A DNA stretch of 64,000 nt from Sutcliffiella horikoshii. Its GTDB lineage: Bacteria; Bacillota; Bacilli; Bacillales; Bacillaceae_I. The notes under the pieces are model-generated. The model saw only the letters and a list, made by a program, of their open reading frames with translations. It ran no database searches and was not told where the DNA came from. Shown here piece by piece: positions 25,255-34,241 of the stretch. Numbering within the stretch: position 1 is the stretch's first letter; each line of letters opens with the position of its first letter. The stretch is from assembly GCF_019931755.1 (NCBI RefSeq), contig NZ_CP082918.1, positions 4,134,001 through 4,198,000 of the forward strand, given 5' to 3'. The translations under genes were made by a program, and so were the position numbers.

Positions 25255-27444
25255 TTATTTCAACTTCAATTTCGCCAATGCATCCGCAAGTGCGGTATTC
25301 ACAGGCTCATCATTATTCTGTTTTTTCAAGTACTGATTCACATCACGCTTGGATGCCTTCTGGTTGGAATTGTTCTTGCGGCGTTCCTGGAAGGTACTCA
25401 ACTTCTCGCGGTGTCCGCAAACACATGCGAACATTTGACCTTCCCCTTCCCCACGCAACTCCAGCTTCTTACGGCATTTTGGACAACGTGCATTTGTCAC
25501 CTTGGAGACATTTTTACGATGACCACATTCTCTGTCCTGACATACGAGCATCTTTCCTTTTTTTCCGTTGACTTCAAGCATTGGCTTGTCGCAGTCCGGG
25601 CAACGTTTACCTGTAATGTTGTCATGCTTGAACTTTTGATCCGTATTTTTTATTTCATGAACAATCTGTTTGGCATAAGCCTTCATTTCATTGATGAAGA
25701 CTGCTTTTTTCAGCTGTCCTTTTGCAATCATGCCAAGCTTCTGCTCCCATTCTCCGGTTAAGGCTGGGGATTTCAAATCCTCTGGTGCAAGGTTCAGCAG
25801 TTGCTTCCCTTTAGAGGTGATGTGCAGCCCTTTGCCGCGCTTCTCCATCAGGAAGCTGTTGAAGAGTTTCTCGATAATGTCCGCTCTTGTGGCAACCGTC
25901 CCGATCCCGCCTGTTTCACCTAGTGTTTTCACGAGCTTCTGGTCGGTTTGTTCCATGTACTTTGCAGGGTTCTCCATCGCGGAAAGCAATGTACCCTCGT
26001 TAAATGGTTCCGGTGGCTTTGTTTTTCCGGAAGTTAATTCGACCTTCCTAATCTGTAATGTGTCGCCTTTATTCAAGCTCGGCAACAGCTGGTCTGTAAG
26101 ACTGTCGCTTCCATCTTCCTGTTCCTCCATGGAACTGAAGACTTCCTTCCAGCCTTGGGAGATGACCGTTTTTCCTTTTGCCACAAACTGTTCTGTTCCA
26201 ATAGAAGCAGTGATGTTTGTCTGTTCATATAGGAAAGGCGGTAAAAGAACGGCCAAGAAACGTTTAACAATTAGGTCATAAATCTTGTATTCCTTGTCAG
26301 ATAGCTTACTTAATAAGACAGTTTCCTCCGTAGGAATGATCGCATGGTGGTCCGTCACTTTTTCATTATTCACAAACGACTTGTTCGCTTTGATCGGTTT
26401 CGTGAGCAGCTTGGATGCAATCGGCTTGTAGGAATGCGCACGAATAGCTTCCACACGCTCTTTTAACGTATCCACCATATCAGTGGAAATGTACCTGGAA
26501 TCCGTTCTTGGATACGTAACAATTTTATGTTGTTCGTATAGACGCTGCAAGATTGATAGCGTCTCTTTAGCAGAGTAGCCGAAGATGCGGTTGGCATCAC
26601 GTTGTAATTCAGTCAGATCGTAAAGCGCAGGAGCGTAGCTTTTCTTTTCGGTCTTATTTATATCGGTCACCTTAGCATCCTGATTCTTTACTTTGCTGTG
26701 CAAGGTTTCCATCGCAGGCTTGTTGAAGTTTCTTCGTTCTTTCGTCTTAGCGTCCTGCCACACGAGCTGAAATCCCTTTTCTGTGATAGCCTTCATTCCG
26801 TAGTATTCTTTTGGAACAAAGCTTCTGATTTCTTCTTCCCGTTTTGCAATCATGGCAAGCGTAGGAGTCTGCACTCTTCCGCATGACAGCTGGGCATTGT
26901 GCTTAGTGGTAAGTGCTCGAGTCGCGTTCATCCCCACTACCCAGTCCGCTTCGGCGCGGGCAACGGCAGAATAGTAAAGGTTTTCGTATTCTTTTCCGTC
27001 ACGTAGCTTTGCAAAGCCTTCCTTTATTGCACGGTCTGTGACAGAAGAAATCCATAAACGTTTCACAGGTTTTTGGATACGCGCTTTTTCGAGAATCCAT
27101 CTAGCAACAAGCTCCCCTTCACGGCCCGCATCTGTAGCAATGACAATATCCTTTACATCTTTGCGGGTAAGTTGAGCTTTTACTGCGCTGTATTGTTTGC
27201 TTGTATTCTTAATGACGACAAGCTTCGTTTCGTTCGGCAGCATCGGCAAGTCTTCGAGCTTCCACGCTTTGAATTTAGCGTCGTATGCTTCTGGATCTGC
27301 GAGGGTGACGAGATGACCAAGAGCCCACGTGACGATGTACTTGTCCCCTTCGAAAAATCCGTTTCCTTTTTTCGTGCATTTTAATACTCTTGCTATATCT
27401 CTACCTACAGAGGGTTTCTCTGCAAGGACGACAGTTTTTGGCAT
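25255..27444 (-). CDS. topB: DNA topoisomerase III
   Basis: A 729-residue type IA topoisomerase that relaxes and decatenates DNA through a 5'-phosphotyrosine intermediate. The TOPRIM domain (1-140) has AEKPSVGRD and ATDAGREGE with the metal-binding acids. The catalytic Tyr311 lies in VTYPRTDSRY. Two C-terminal zinc ribbons are visible, CPDCDKPMLEV...CQDRECGH (one extra Cys) and CPKCRKKLEL...CVCGH. The length fits Bacillus TopB (about 727). Monocistronic. Confidence 0.97.
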   Translation of the reverse strand: MPKTVVLAEKPSVGRDIARVLKCTKKGNGFFEGDKYIVTWALGHLVTLADPEAYDAKFKAWKLEDLPMLPNETKLVVIKNTSKQYSAVKAQLTRKDVKDIVIATDAGREGELVARWILEKARIQKPVKRLWISSVTDRAIKEGFAKLRDGKEYENLYYSAVARAEADWVVGMNATRALTTKHNAQLSCGRVQTPTLAMIAKREEEIRSFVPKEYYGMKAITEKGFQLVWQDAKTKERRNFNKPAMETLHSKVKNQDAKVTDINKTEKKSYAPALYDLTELQRDANRIFGYSAKETLSILQRLYEQHKIVTYPRTDSRYISTDMVDTLKERVEAIRAHSYKPIASKLLTKPIKANKSFVNNEKVTDHHAIIPTEETVLLSKLSDKEYKIYDLIVKRFLAVLLPPFLYEQTNITASIGTEQFVAKGKTVISQGWKEVFSSMEEQEDGSDSLTDQLLPSLNKGDTLQIRKVELTSGKTKPPEPFNEGTLLSAMENPAKYMEQTDQKLVKTLGETGGIGTVATRADIIEKLFNSFLMEKRGKGLHITSKGKQLLNLAPEDLKSPALTGEWEQKLGMIAKGQLKKAVFINEMKAYAKQIVHEIKNTDQKFKHDNITGKRCPDCDKPMLEVNGKKGKMLVCQDRECGHRKNVSKVTNARCPKCRKKLELRGEGEGQMFACVCGHREKLSTFQERRKNNSNQKASKRDVNQYLKKQNNDEPVNTALADALAKLKLK

Positions 27445-27521
27445 AATAACAATCCTTTCAAGCTTCTTGTCTTCTAATCTTTACATATTGTGTGAGGGTA
27501 GTCAAAAGGAGAAGAGCGTTG

Positions 27522-28088
27522 TCAGGTAAGGCGTTGCCTGTTCCAATCTTTCTTTAGTAGTGAAAACGAATAATGGTCATAGTATTTGCCTTTATACAAA
27601 TGTTTGTCCCGATATATCCCTTCATTTACGAAACCTAAACTTTCTAATGTATTTGAAGACTTTTTATTTTCCAAAGCGACATATGCATTTATCCTATTTA
27701 GTTTCATGTTACTAAAGCCACTCTCTATTGCTGCAGTCAATGCCTCTTTCATATAGCCGCATCCCCAAAACTCATGCCACAAATCATAACCTATTTCTGC
27801 TATATTATTGGTTCTGTCCCATAAATGAAAACCACAGGTCCCCATCTTTTCATTGCTGTCTTTTCGTTTAATAATCCATCTATTATACCCTTTTCCTTCT
27901 GGATCGTTATACCACTCTATTAATTCGATGGCATCCTCTTTTTTTGTAAATATATCTTCATCATATAAAAACTCACATATCTTTTCATTACTGAAATGTT
28001 TGAAGATAAAATCAGCATCCGTATCGTTTACATTTCGTAATTTTAGTCTGTCAGTCTCTAGTTCAGGAAAAAGCCTTTGTTCGCTCAT
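27522..28088 (-). CDS. GNAT-family N-acetyltransferase (RimJ-like)
   Basis: A 188-residue acetyltransferase of the RimJ/RimL subgroup, which acetylates protein N-termini, ribosomal proteins or amine toxins with acetyl-CoA. It opens with the typical LETDRLKLRNVNDTDADFIF, and the acetyl-CoA region includes AEIGYDLWHEFWGCGYMKEA and NRINAYVALENKKSSNTLES. ATG at 28088 follows AAAGGGTG by 6 bases. Substrate unknown. Confidence 0.87.
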   Translation of the reverse strand: MSEQRLFPELETDRLKLRNVNDTDADFIFKHFSNEKICEFLYDEDIFTKKEDAIELIEWYNDPEGKGYNRWIIKRKDSNEKMGTCGFHLWDRTNNIAEIGYDLWHEFWGCGYMKEALTAAIESGFSNMKLNRINAYVALENKKSSNTLESLGFVNEGIYRDKHLYKGKYYDHYSFSLLKKDWNRQRLT

Positions 28089-28126
28089 AATAAACACCCT
28101 TTACATTGAATTGCTGTTATTTTTCG

Positions 28127-28498
28127 CTACAGTAGAGAAAAGTTAAAAAGGAATTTTAGGGCTAAAAAGATTGTGATTAAAAACGTTATTGACCCCAACA
28201 ATACAAATATTAATCCTCGTTTACTATCGGCCTTCCACATATCCGCTCCGTCAATGATCCAACCTATACCCACTAACAAAAAGGCGATATATTTTAATTC
28301 GCTGATTTTAAGTACAAATCCTATAAAAAGGAGGTAATATCCAATATACGGTAGTATGTGGAATACTAATATTGGATTCCTTAATTCCTCTTTTAATTGC
28401 TCTTTTTCTTCGATTGTAGAGTTCTGATATTCTTTTCTGGCAAATATATAGCCTAACAAAAATGTTAGTAAAATCACCCCGATTTGAACGATAAGCAT
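28127..28498 (-). CDS. Small four-helix membrane protein, unknown
   Basis: A 123-residue protein with four predicted membrane segments (about residues 3-20, 45-65, 68-85 and 98-120) and a charged loop EYQNSTIEEKEQLKEE after the first. ATG at 28498 has GGGGAG 7 bases upstream; the GTG four codons earlier is inside that RBS. It lies between an acetyltransferase and a YlbL-like protease gene on the same strand, with 38- and 42-base gaps. Not recognised. Confidence 0.68.
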   Translation of the reverse strand: MLIVQIGVILLTFLLGYIFARKEYQNSTIEEKEQLKEELRNPILVFHILPYIGYYLLFIGFVLKISELKYIAFLLVGIGWIIDGADMWKADSKRGLIFVLLGSITFLITIFLALKFLFNFSLL

Positions 28499-28540
28499 GT
28501 AACTCCCCACTTCTACGTTTAATAAACCACCTTATTCTCT

Positions 28541-29563
28541 TCAATTCTTTTCCGGTAGCTTCTCCAACGCGTCCACTGCGTCCTCTATCGTCCCAACTGG
28601 AATAAGCTCTATATCTAGACCTTCTTCGTTTATGGTCCTTCTCGCAATCGATTCATTGTTTTCCCAACCGTCATCCAACGGGACGATGAAGTAGTCGAAT
28701 CCTGCATTGGCAGCTCCGATTACCTTTTGTTTTACGCCGCCGATCGGTCCAACTTCCCCTTCAATCGTGATTGTCCCCGTACCGGCAACGGCATTTCCTT
28801 TGAGTAGGGAATCTTCCATCATTTTATCTAGAAGTGTGAGCGTAATCATGAGTCCGGCACTTGGACCTCCCAGGTTCTCTATGTTCTGCCACTCAATGTT
28901 TTCGTCCTTTGATGTCTCGAATACTTCCTCGAAAAATACTCCAAGCATGGTGTTTCCGTAGTAATCTTTGTGCGGATATGTCGTAACATCGACCTCTATT
29001 TCCTTACCATCTCGTACTAACGACAACGCAAGCATGTCTCCTGGTTCTTTTTCTACAATTAGTTGATCTAATTGTTCATACGATTCCAGCTTTTCTCCGT
29101 CAATACCTACCAGAAGGTCTGTTACTTCCACATCATCTTTGTTATCCCAATCCGGCAAATAATACACGGGATAGAATCCTTGCAGCTCAAGCTTGGGTTC
29201 TTCCCCCAATATGCCGCGTGCTATATATTCCGCCTTGATTTTCGACTGTTCCATCATTAGTTTGTTTTGATAGTCGATGTCTTCTATCGCCATATCGAGT
29301 TCTTCTGATACAGAAGGAATAATCTCGACACCCTCTTCCACGAGTTTCGTGATTATCATAAATGGCCAAATGGTATTTTCTATGCTGGCCACATAGGTCA
29401 TGCCCAAGTCCCCATCCAGCTCTGAGCCGCCTTCATATTGAACAAATTCATCTAAATTAATTGGGTCCCCCGCCAGGAGGATATCAAACCCAGTTGGTAT
29501 AAATCCGCTTCCTATAATCATTAACAAAACTACTAAAACAATCCACGGTGCCCGTTTCTTCAT
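28541..29563 (-). CDS. Membrane-anchored PDZ/Lon-like S16 peptidase
   Basis: A 340-residue protein like B. subtilis YlbL. An N-terminal membrane anchor (residues 7-27) is followed by an extracytoplasmic PDZ domain (about 120-200) and a Lon-type proteolytic domain (about 215-335). The catalytic Ser is in NLGGPSAGLM and the Lys in PIGGVKQKVIGA, 40-odd residues apart as in Lon. It has no ATPase module. Likely a quality-control or signalling protease acting at the outer face of the membrane. Compared with YlbL, the N-terminal part is longer in acidic loops. Confidence 0.86.
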   Translation of the reverse strand: MKKRAPWIVLVVLLMIIGSGFIPTGFDILLAGDPINLDEFVQYEGGSELDGDLGMTYVASIENTIWPFMIITKLVEEGVEIIPSVSEELDMAIEDIDYQNKLMMEQSKIKAEYIARGILGEEPKLELQGFYPVYYLPDWDNKDDVEVTDLLVGIDGEKLESYEQLDQLIVEKEPGDMLALSLVRDGKEIEVDVTTYPHKDYYGNTMLGVFFEEVFETSKDENIEWQNIENLGGPSAGLMITLTLLDKMMEDSLLKGNAVAGTGTITIEGEVGPIGGVKQKVIGAANAGFDYFIVPLDDGWENNESIARRTINEEGLDIELIPVGTIEDAVDALEKLPEKN

Positions 29564-29738
29564 CCGGTTCCCCCACCATCCTTATTTATCTATTTTTTAT
29601 TTTATAGTAGATTGGTAGAATTTAGTATGGGAAATCGCAAGTGGAGGAAGAAACTTCTTTCATTTCCCACATAGCCATTCCTAGAAAATTTTAGTATGAT
29701 GAAAAGTAGATATTTTTTTAGATAGGATGGATACAAAC

Positions 29739-31292
29739 ATGAGTTTATTGAGCATAGATGGGTTAAGCCATAGCTTTGGCGACCGTACATTATTTAAAGA
29801 TGTTTCCCTGCGCCTTTTGGCAGGCGAGCATGTTGGCCTTGTAGGGGCAAATGGAGTCGGTAAATCGACGTTGATGAATATCATCACAGGAGAGATCGTA
29901 TACGACACAGGACGCGTGGAGTGGACGCCTGGTGTGCATTACGGGTATTTGGACCAGCATACGATCTTGACGCCAGGAAGAACGATTAGAGACGTCCTGC
30001 GCGATGCATTCTTGCCTTTATATGAAAAAGAAAAAGAATTGAATGCCATCACCGACAAAATGGGAACGGCCACTCCTGAAGAGTTAGAAGAGTTGTTGGA
30101 GCAAATGGGGGAAATCCAGGATCATCTGGATGCAGGTGGATTTTACAACTTGGATATTAAGGTCGAGGAAGCTGCACGCGGTCTTGGTTTGGATGCAATC
30201 GGCCTTGAGCGTGACGTTGCTGCGCTAAGTGGCGGACAGCGTACCAAAGTTCTTTTAGCAAAGCTGTTACTTGAGCAGCCTCAAGTGTTATTACTGGATG
30301 AGCCGACGAACTATCTGGATGTGGAGCATATCCGTTGGTTGAGCTCGTACTTGAAAGAATATCCGCATGCATTCCTATTGATCTCGCATGATACCGAGTT
30401 CATGAATGGTGTGGTAGATGTTATTTTCCATCTTGAATTCTCCAAGATGACTCGCTACACAGCGTCTTATGAAAAGTTTCTGGAGCTTGCGGAAATTAAC
30501 AAAAATCAGCATATTAATGCTTATGAAAAGCAAAAAGAATTCATTAAAAAGCAAGAAGACTTTATTGCAAAAAATAAAGCACGTTACTCTACGACGGGCC
30601 GTGCGAAAAGCCGTCAGAAACAGCTGGACCGCATGGATCGTATCGACCGACCAGAGACAGCTGCTAAGCCGACGTTTGAGTTTAAAGAATCCCGTGCAAG
30701 CAGCCGCTATGTAGTCGAAGCGAAGGACCTTGAGATTGGTTACGCAGAGCCATTATTACCGAAGCTTACGATGGAAATCGAGCGCGGAGATAAGATTGCG
30801 ATTGTCGGGTGCAACGGTGTCGGGAAGTCTACTTTGCTGAAGACAATCTTGGGTAAAATAGATCCTCTTGGCGGTTCTGTGATTCGCGGTGATTTCTTGT
30901 TCCCTTCTTACTTTGAACAGGAAGTTAAAGCGAAGGATATCACGCCGATCGATGATGTTTGGAACGAGTTCCCTTCCCTTGATCAGCACCAGGTTCGTGC
31001 AATCTTGGCGCGTTGCGGCTTGAAGAACGAGCACATCTCCCGCCCGTTAAGTCAGCTGAGCGGTGGAGAGCAGGCCAAGGTGCGTTTATGTAAGTTAATG
31101 ATGCATGAGAGCAACTGGCTGCTGTTTGACGAGCCGACAAACCACTTGGATGTGGTAGCGAAAGAGGAATTAAAGCGTGCTATAAAAGCTTATAAGGGTA
31201 CCATTCTCCTTGTATGCCACGAACCTAGCTTCTATGAGGACTGGGTGACGAAGGTTTGGAACGTGGAAGAGTGGGCCGAGCAGAAGCAGTAA
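29739..31292 (+). CDS. yfmM: ABC-F family ATPase (YfmM-like)
   Basis: A 517-residue soluble protein with two ABC cassettes and no membrane domain. Walker A motifs are GANGVGKST and GCNGVGKST, signatures LSGGQRTK and LSGGEQAK, and Walker B LLLDEPTN and LLFDEPTN. The linker between cassettes is basic and helical (about 240-310), as in ribosome-binding ABC-F factors. Relatives act at the E site to rescue stalled ribosomes or protect against antibiotics; YfmM is the closest B. subtilis paralogue I recall. ATG at 29739 with AGGATGG upstream is favoured over the ATG at 29727, which would overlap that site. Confidence 0.9.
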   Translation: MSLLSIDGLSHSFGDRTLFKDVSLRLLAGEHVGLVGANGVGKSTLMNIITGEIVYDTGRVEWTPGVHYGYLDQHTILTPGRTIRDVLRDAFLPLYEKEKELNAITDKMGTATPEELEELLEQMGEIQDHLDAGGFYNLDIKVEEAARGLGLDAIGLERDVAALSGGQRTKVLLAKLLLEQPQVLLLDEPTNYLDVEHIRWLSSYLKEYPHAFLLISHDTEFMNGVVDVIFHLEFSKMTRYTASYEKFLELAEINKNQHINAYEKQKEFIKKQEDFIAKNKARYSTTGRAKSRQKQLDRMDRIDRPETAAKPTFEFKESRASSRYVVEAKDLEIGYAEPLLPKLTMEIERGDKIAIVGCNGVGKSTLLKTILGKIDPLGGSVIRGDFLFPSYFEQEVKAKDITPIDDVWNEFPSLDQHQVRAILARCGLKNEHISRPLSQLSGGEQAKVRLCKLMMHESNWLLFDEPTNHLDVVAKEELKRAIKAYKGTILLVCHEPSFYEDWVTKVWNVEEWAEQKQ

Positions 31293-31306
31293 GAGATATG
31301 ATTAAG

Positions 31307-31345
31307 AGCAGCATGGGGGAGGGTGATCCCCGTGCTGCTTTTTTG
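31307..31345 (+). terminator. Intrinsic terminator of the ABC-F gene
   Basis: AGCAGCATGGGG pairs with CCCCGTGCTGCT (one G-T pair) and is followed by a T run. Confidence 0.88.
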
Positions 31346-31482
31346 TTGTTTTGAGGAAGTTGAGGGCTGGGGGGCGGCTGCTCTGTTACCGTTTTGCTGG
31401 TTCCAGCGGCATTTCGGGCGGAGAGAACGCCCCTCTCCTACCGTTTTGCTGGTTGCGACGGCGCTTCGGGTGGAGAGACGGG

Positions 31483-31720
31483 TTCTATTAGACAAAACCA
31501 ACAACCTTCCAAGCTCTTCGGGCGATTAGAACCCTTCTATTAGACAAAACCAACAACCTCCACAGCTCTTCGGGCGATTGGAGCGCTTCTATTAGACAAA
31601 TCCAACAACTTCCCAAGCTCTTCGGGCGATTGGAGCGCTTCTATTAGACAAAACCAACAACTTCCCTAACTCTTCGGGCGATTAGATCCCTCCTATTAGA
31701 CAAATCACACCCTTCCAAAG
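31483..31720. repeat. 52-bp tandem repeat array D (CTATTAGACAAA / CTTCGGGCGATT)
   Basis: TTCTATTAGACAAA starts at 31483, 31535, 31587 and 31639, with a degenerate TCCTATTAGACAAA at 31691: period exactly 52 bp. Each unit also has CAACAAC and CTCTTCGGGCGATT. The preceding 130 bases (31350-31482) hold two diverged half-units with ACCGTTTTGCTGGTT and CTTCGGG. The array fills the gap between the convergent ABC-F and dioxygenase-like genes; no gene is seen between 31346 and 31862. Confidence 0.88.
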
Positions 31721-31862
31721 TAATTAAGTCTAATAGAGCTCTACTAAAAGATCCCCACCCCGTTGCTACCTGTCGAATATCACTCTCCCCACCAAACAAA
31801 AAAAGACCGCCCCAAAAGGCAGCCACAACACATGCCCTCCAGAACAGCCCCAAAACTCCCCA

Positions 31863-32555
31863 CTACAGCGGTTTCGGATCGTAACTCGACCCCGTCCAGT
31901 CCGTTAATTCACAAATCGCTTCCCAAAGCTGAGGATAAAATTCAAACTTAGCTCCTCGCTCCAACGCTTGAGCAGGTATTCCCTTCAAACTCTTCGTATT
32001 CAAACCAATCATCCTGCGCACAAGCTGGATGTGGTGCTTGCGGAACGTTTGGAAGTTTTCATCAAAAGCAATCAATTCTTGCATGAGCAAGTACAGCTCA
32101 TAATTGTCACCTGCCGCCTTGTGAAGCATGAACGGTGTCAGTTGCTTGTCGTTCAACAGTTGTTCAAACGGCCCCCACAACGTCGGTCCAAGCCTTAAAA
32201 TTTCGTTGAAGCCAGGTGAATCCTGGCCGCTTCCACGTCCAAGTGCGAGTCTGATAGTATGGTAATCTCTTGGACTGATCACTTTTACCATATCAAACAC
32301 TGGCGGCAGATGCTTTAAGTGCATGTTCACCCTTTGAAGTTGTTGTGTTGCCTGCAAGACTTCCCCGTGCTGCATATTTGCATCCGCTAAGTGAATGTAC
32401 TGGATGATCAGCTTGAAATGCAGCTCAGCGATTTGGTGAATCATCTGAAACGTGAGTTCGTCATTACAAGAGAGTTCCCCGTCCCCCTTTTGTAAGCTCA
32501 ATAACTCTTCCGTACGAATATACTTTTCATAATCTGTCACTTTTCTCTCTTCCAT
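31863..32555 (-). CDS. Tryptophan 2,3-dioxygenase family protein
   Basis: A 230-residue all-helical heme-type protein related to tryptophan 2,3-dioxygenase. Family marks: YIRTEELLSLQ, ELTFQMIHQIAELHFKLI (substrate pocket), LALGRGSGQDSPGF and KHHIQLVRRMIG, which holds the proximal heme His candidate. It is shorter than true TDO (about 280) and the usual GTGGS loop after the last motif is replaced by LNTKSLKGIP, so the substrate may not be tryptophan; no other kynurenine-pathway gene is nearby. RBS GGAGGAG before the ATG. Monocistronic. Confidence 0.82.
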   Translation of the reverse strand: MEERKVTDYEKYIRTEELLSLQKGDGELSCNDELTFQMIHQIAELHFKLIIQYIHLADANMQHGEVLQATQQLQRVNMHLKHLPPVFDMVKVISPRDYHTIRLALGRGSGQDSPGFNEILRLGPTLWGPFEQLLNDKQLTPFMLHKAAGDNYELYLLMQELIAFDENFQTFRKHHIQLVRRMIGLNTKSLKGIPAQALERGAKFEFYPQLWEAICELTDWTGSSYDPKPL

Positions 32556-32685
32556 TTCTTCTCCTCCAAATACCGGATAAATGGAATGTCGCTAGCAACT
32601 AATGTCTTCTATCTTCCATTCACACGTTTATGTAAACCCTTACATTCATGTTACGCACTCGGACAAATAACTGTCAAGCTCCAAG

Positions 32686-33582
32686 TCAACTTTCCAGCAA
32701 GCTTTTATGAATCCAGATGGCCGCTTGTATGCCGTCCCCCATCGCAATAGCAGCTTGTTCGGAGTGAACGGTAATGTCACCCGCAGCCCATACATTCTCC
32801 ACAGAGGTCATTTTTGTCCGGGGGTCCACAAGGATATGTTTATTGGCTTCCAATTCCACACCCAATTGTAAAGCAAGATCGGTATTCGGTTTATTGCCAC
32901 CAAAGGCTAAGAACGCAAAACAACAATCAATGCGTTCTCCATTATCAAGCGTTACTCCTTTTAAAGCTGAACAATCCGTATGTATTTCCGAAATCTCATT
33001 AGAAACAAGCGTAATCCCTTTTCCAACTAACTTTTCCACTAAGTCAGCATCAATTTCCCCTTTTCCTTGGTTGATAAAAGTAAGCTCCTCTGTCCAATAT
33101 GTCAGGGTTAACGCCATCGAAGCACCTGCATTGCCTGACCCGATTACAAGGGCTGGCTTATCTAAAATTTCATATCCATCACAATCTGGGCAAACGAATA
33201 TACTTTTTCCAAGACACGGCAACAAACCTTTAAAAGGCGGAATATTATCCTTGATACCTGTAGCTAGCAAAAGCTTTCTGCCATAAAACTCATGAGATTC
33301 AGCCGTCGTTACGCAAAACTTTCCGTCCAACCCTTTCACCGTCTCCACACGCTGCTCCTCAAACTCCACACCAAATCTAAGCGCATGCTCTTTCCCAAGA
33401 CTCCGAAGCTTTTCCCCACTCACTCCATCCGGCCACCCCAGAAGATTGTGATAGCAATGACACATACTTGAACGACCTTTTCCGTCATCCAAAACGAGCA
33501 CCTTATGTTGATACCTTCCAAGCTGGATGGCAGCCTGAAGACCTGCAATGCCTCCCCCGATAATGATACAATCATAAACCAC
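32686..33582 (-). CDS. Thioredoxin-reductase-like FAD oxidoreductase
   Basis: A 298-residue two-dinucleotide-domain flavoprotein. FAD-binding GGGIAGLQAA is at residues 9-18, NAD(P)H-binding GSGNAGASMA at about 151-160, and the C-terminal FAD motif WAAGDIT at about 262. A CPDCDGYE motif at about 131-138 could be the redox-active CxxC of thioredoxin reductase. Low-molecular-weight disulfide or peroxide-related reduction in the cytosol is likely; a specific partner is not encoded nearby. Monocistronic. Confidence 0.87.
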   Translation of the reverse strand: MVYDCIIIGGGIAGLQAAIQLGRYQHKVLVLDDGKGRSSMCHCYHNLLGWPDGVSGEKLRSLGKEHALRFGVEFEEQRVETVKGLDGKFCVTTAESHEFYGRKLLLATGIKDNIPPFKGLLPCLGKSIFVCPDCDGYEILDKPALVIGSGNAGASMALTLTYWTEELTFINQGKGEIDADLVEKLVGKGITLVSNEISEIHTDCSALKGVTLDNGERIDCCFAFLAFGGNKPNTDLALQLGVELEANKHILVDPRTKMTSVENVWAAGDITVHSEQAAIAMGDGIQAAIWIHKSLLES

Positions 33583-33685
33583 AGAAAACTCCCCATTCTT
33601 TCATCAGATGCTTACTAGTATTTGAAGTTTTCGGCGTATTATCAAACAAGTTATGTAAGCAAAATAAAAAAATTTTAAAGAGCAT

Positions 33686-33710
33686 GTTTCATTTTCAGTG
33701 AGCCGGGTAT
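33686..33710 (+). promoter_or_regulatory. Sigma-B promoter candidate
   Basis: GTTTCA (33686-33691) and GGGTAT (33705-33710) with a 13-bp spacer fit the sigma-B consensus GTTTAA/GGGTAT with one mismatch. It lies 32 bp upstream of a gene for a YflT-like general stress protein, a family known to belong to the sigma-B regulon. Confidence 0.85.
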
Positions 33711-33741
33711 TTTTATTACATAACCAAGGAGGCGATAGAAA

Positions 33742-34086
33742 ATGAAACCCACTTATAAAGAGTTTCAAAATGACGAACAAGTAGTAGGAGCAGTACAAGA
33801 GCTAAAAACTAGAGGTGTTCATGATGATGACATTTATGTCATTACTCACGACGATGACCGTACTAAACGTGTAGCTGATAACGCTGATGCTAATACTGTT
33901 GGCGCCGGTGAAGTTGGTTTAGATACTTACGTGAAAAACATCTTCCGCAGCAAAGGTGACGAGCTTCGCGCTCAATTCCAGGAGTTAGGATTCACAGCTC
34001 CAGAAGCGGAACAGTTAGAAGAAAAGCTTGATCACGGTAAAGTGATCCTAGTGGTAAAAGATACAACTGCAAGCACGACGTTATAA
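33742..34086 (+). CDS. General stress protein of the YflT/GSP17M family
   Basis: A 114-residue soluble, acidic protein. The fold is recognised from DEQVVGAVQELKTRGVHDDD and IYVITHDDDRTKRVAD at the N-terminus and the ending LDHGKVILVVKD. Members are strongly induced by heat, salt and ethanol in Bacillus through sigma-B; their molecular function is unknown. AAGGAGG precedes the ATG. Codon use is markedly biased towards preferred codons, as in highly expressed genes. Confidence 0.88.
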   Translation: MKPTYKEFQNDEQVVGAVQELKTRGVHDDDIYVITHDDDRTKRVADNADANTVGAGEVGLDTYVKNIFRSKGDELRAQFQELGFTAPEAEQLEEKLDHGKVILVVKDTTASTTL

Positions 34087-34125
34087 GACTTGAACGAAGT
34101 TTGACTCCCCCCCCTTAAAATATAG

Positions 34126-34165
34126 AGAAGCGGATGGCCCTAGGTCGTCCGCTTCTTCGTTTTTT
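34126..34165 (+). terminator. Intrinsic terminator of the stress protein gene
   Basis: GAAGCGGATG with GTCGTCCGCTTC form the stem around CCCTAG, followed by a T-rich run. Confidence 0.8.
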
Positions 34166-34241
34166 CTTTTTTTCTTTTTCATGTTACACTCTATATAAGC
34201 AATCTCTCAAAAAGGCGTACGACCAATTAGGAGGGAATTAT

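Noticed and set aside
25691..26281. 196-codon plus-strand frame within topB
   Set aside because: Shadow of topoisomerase III; composition is typical of an antisense frame.
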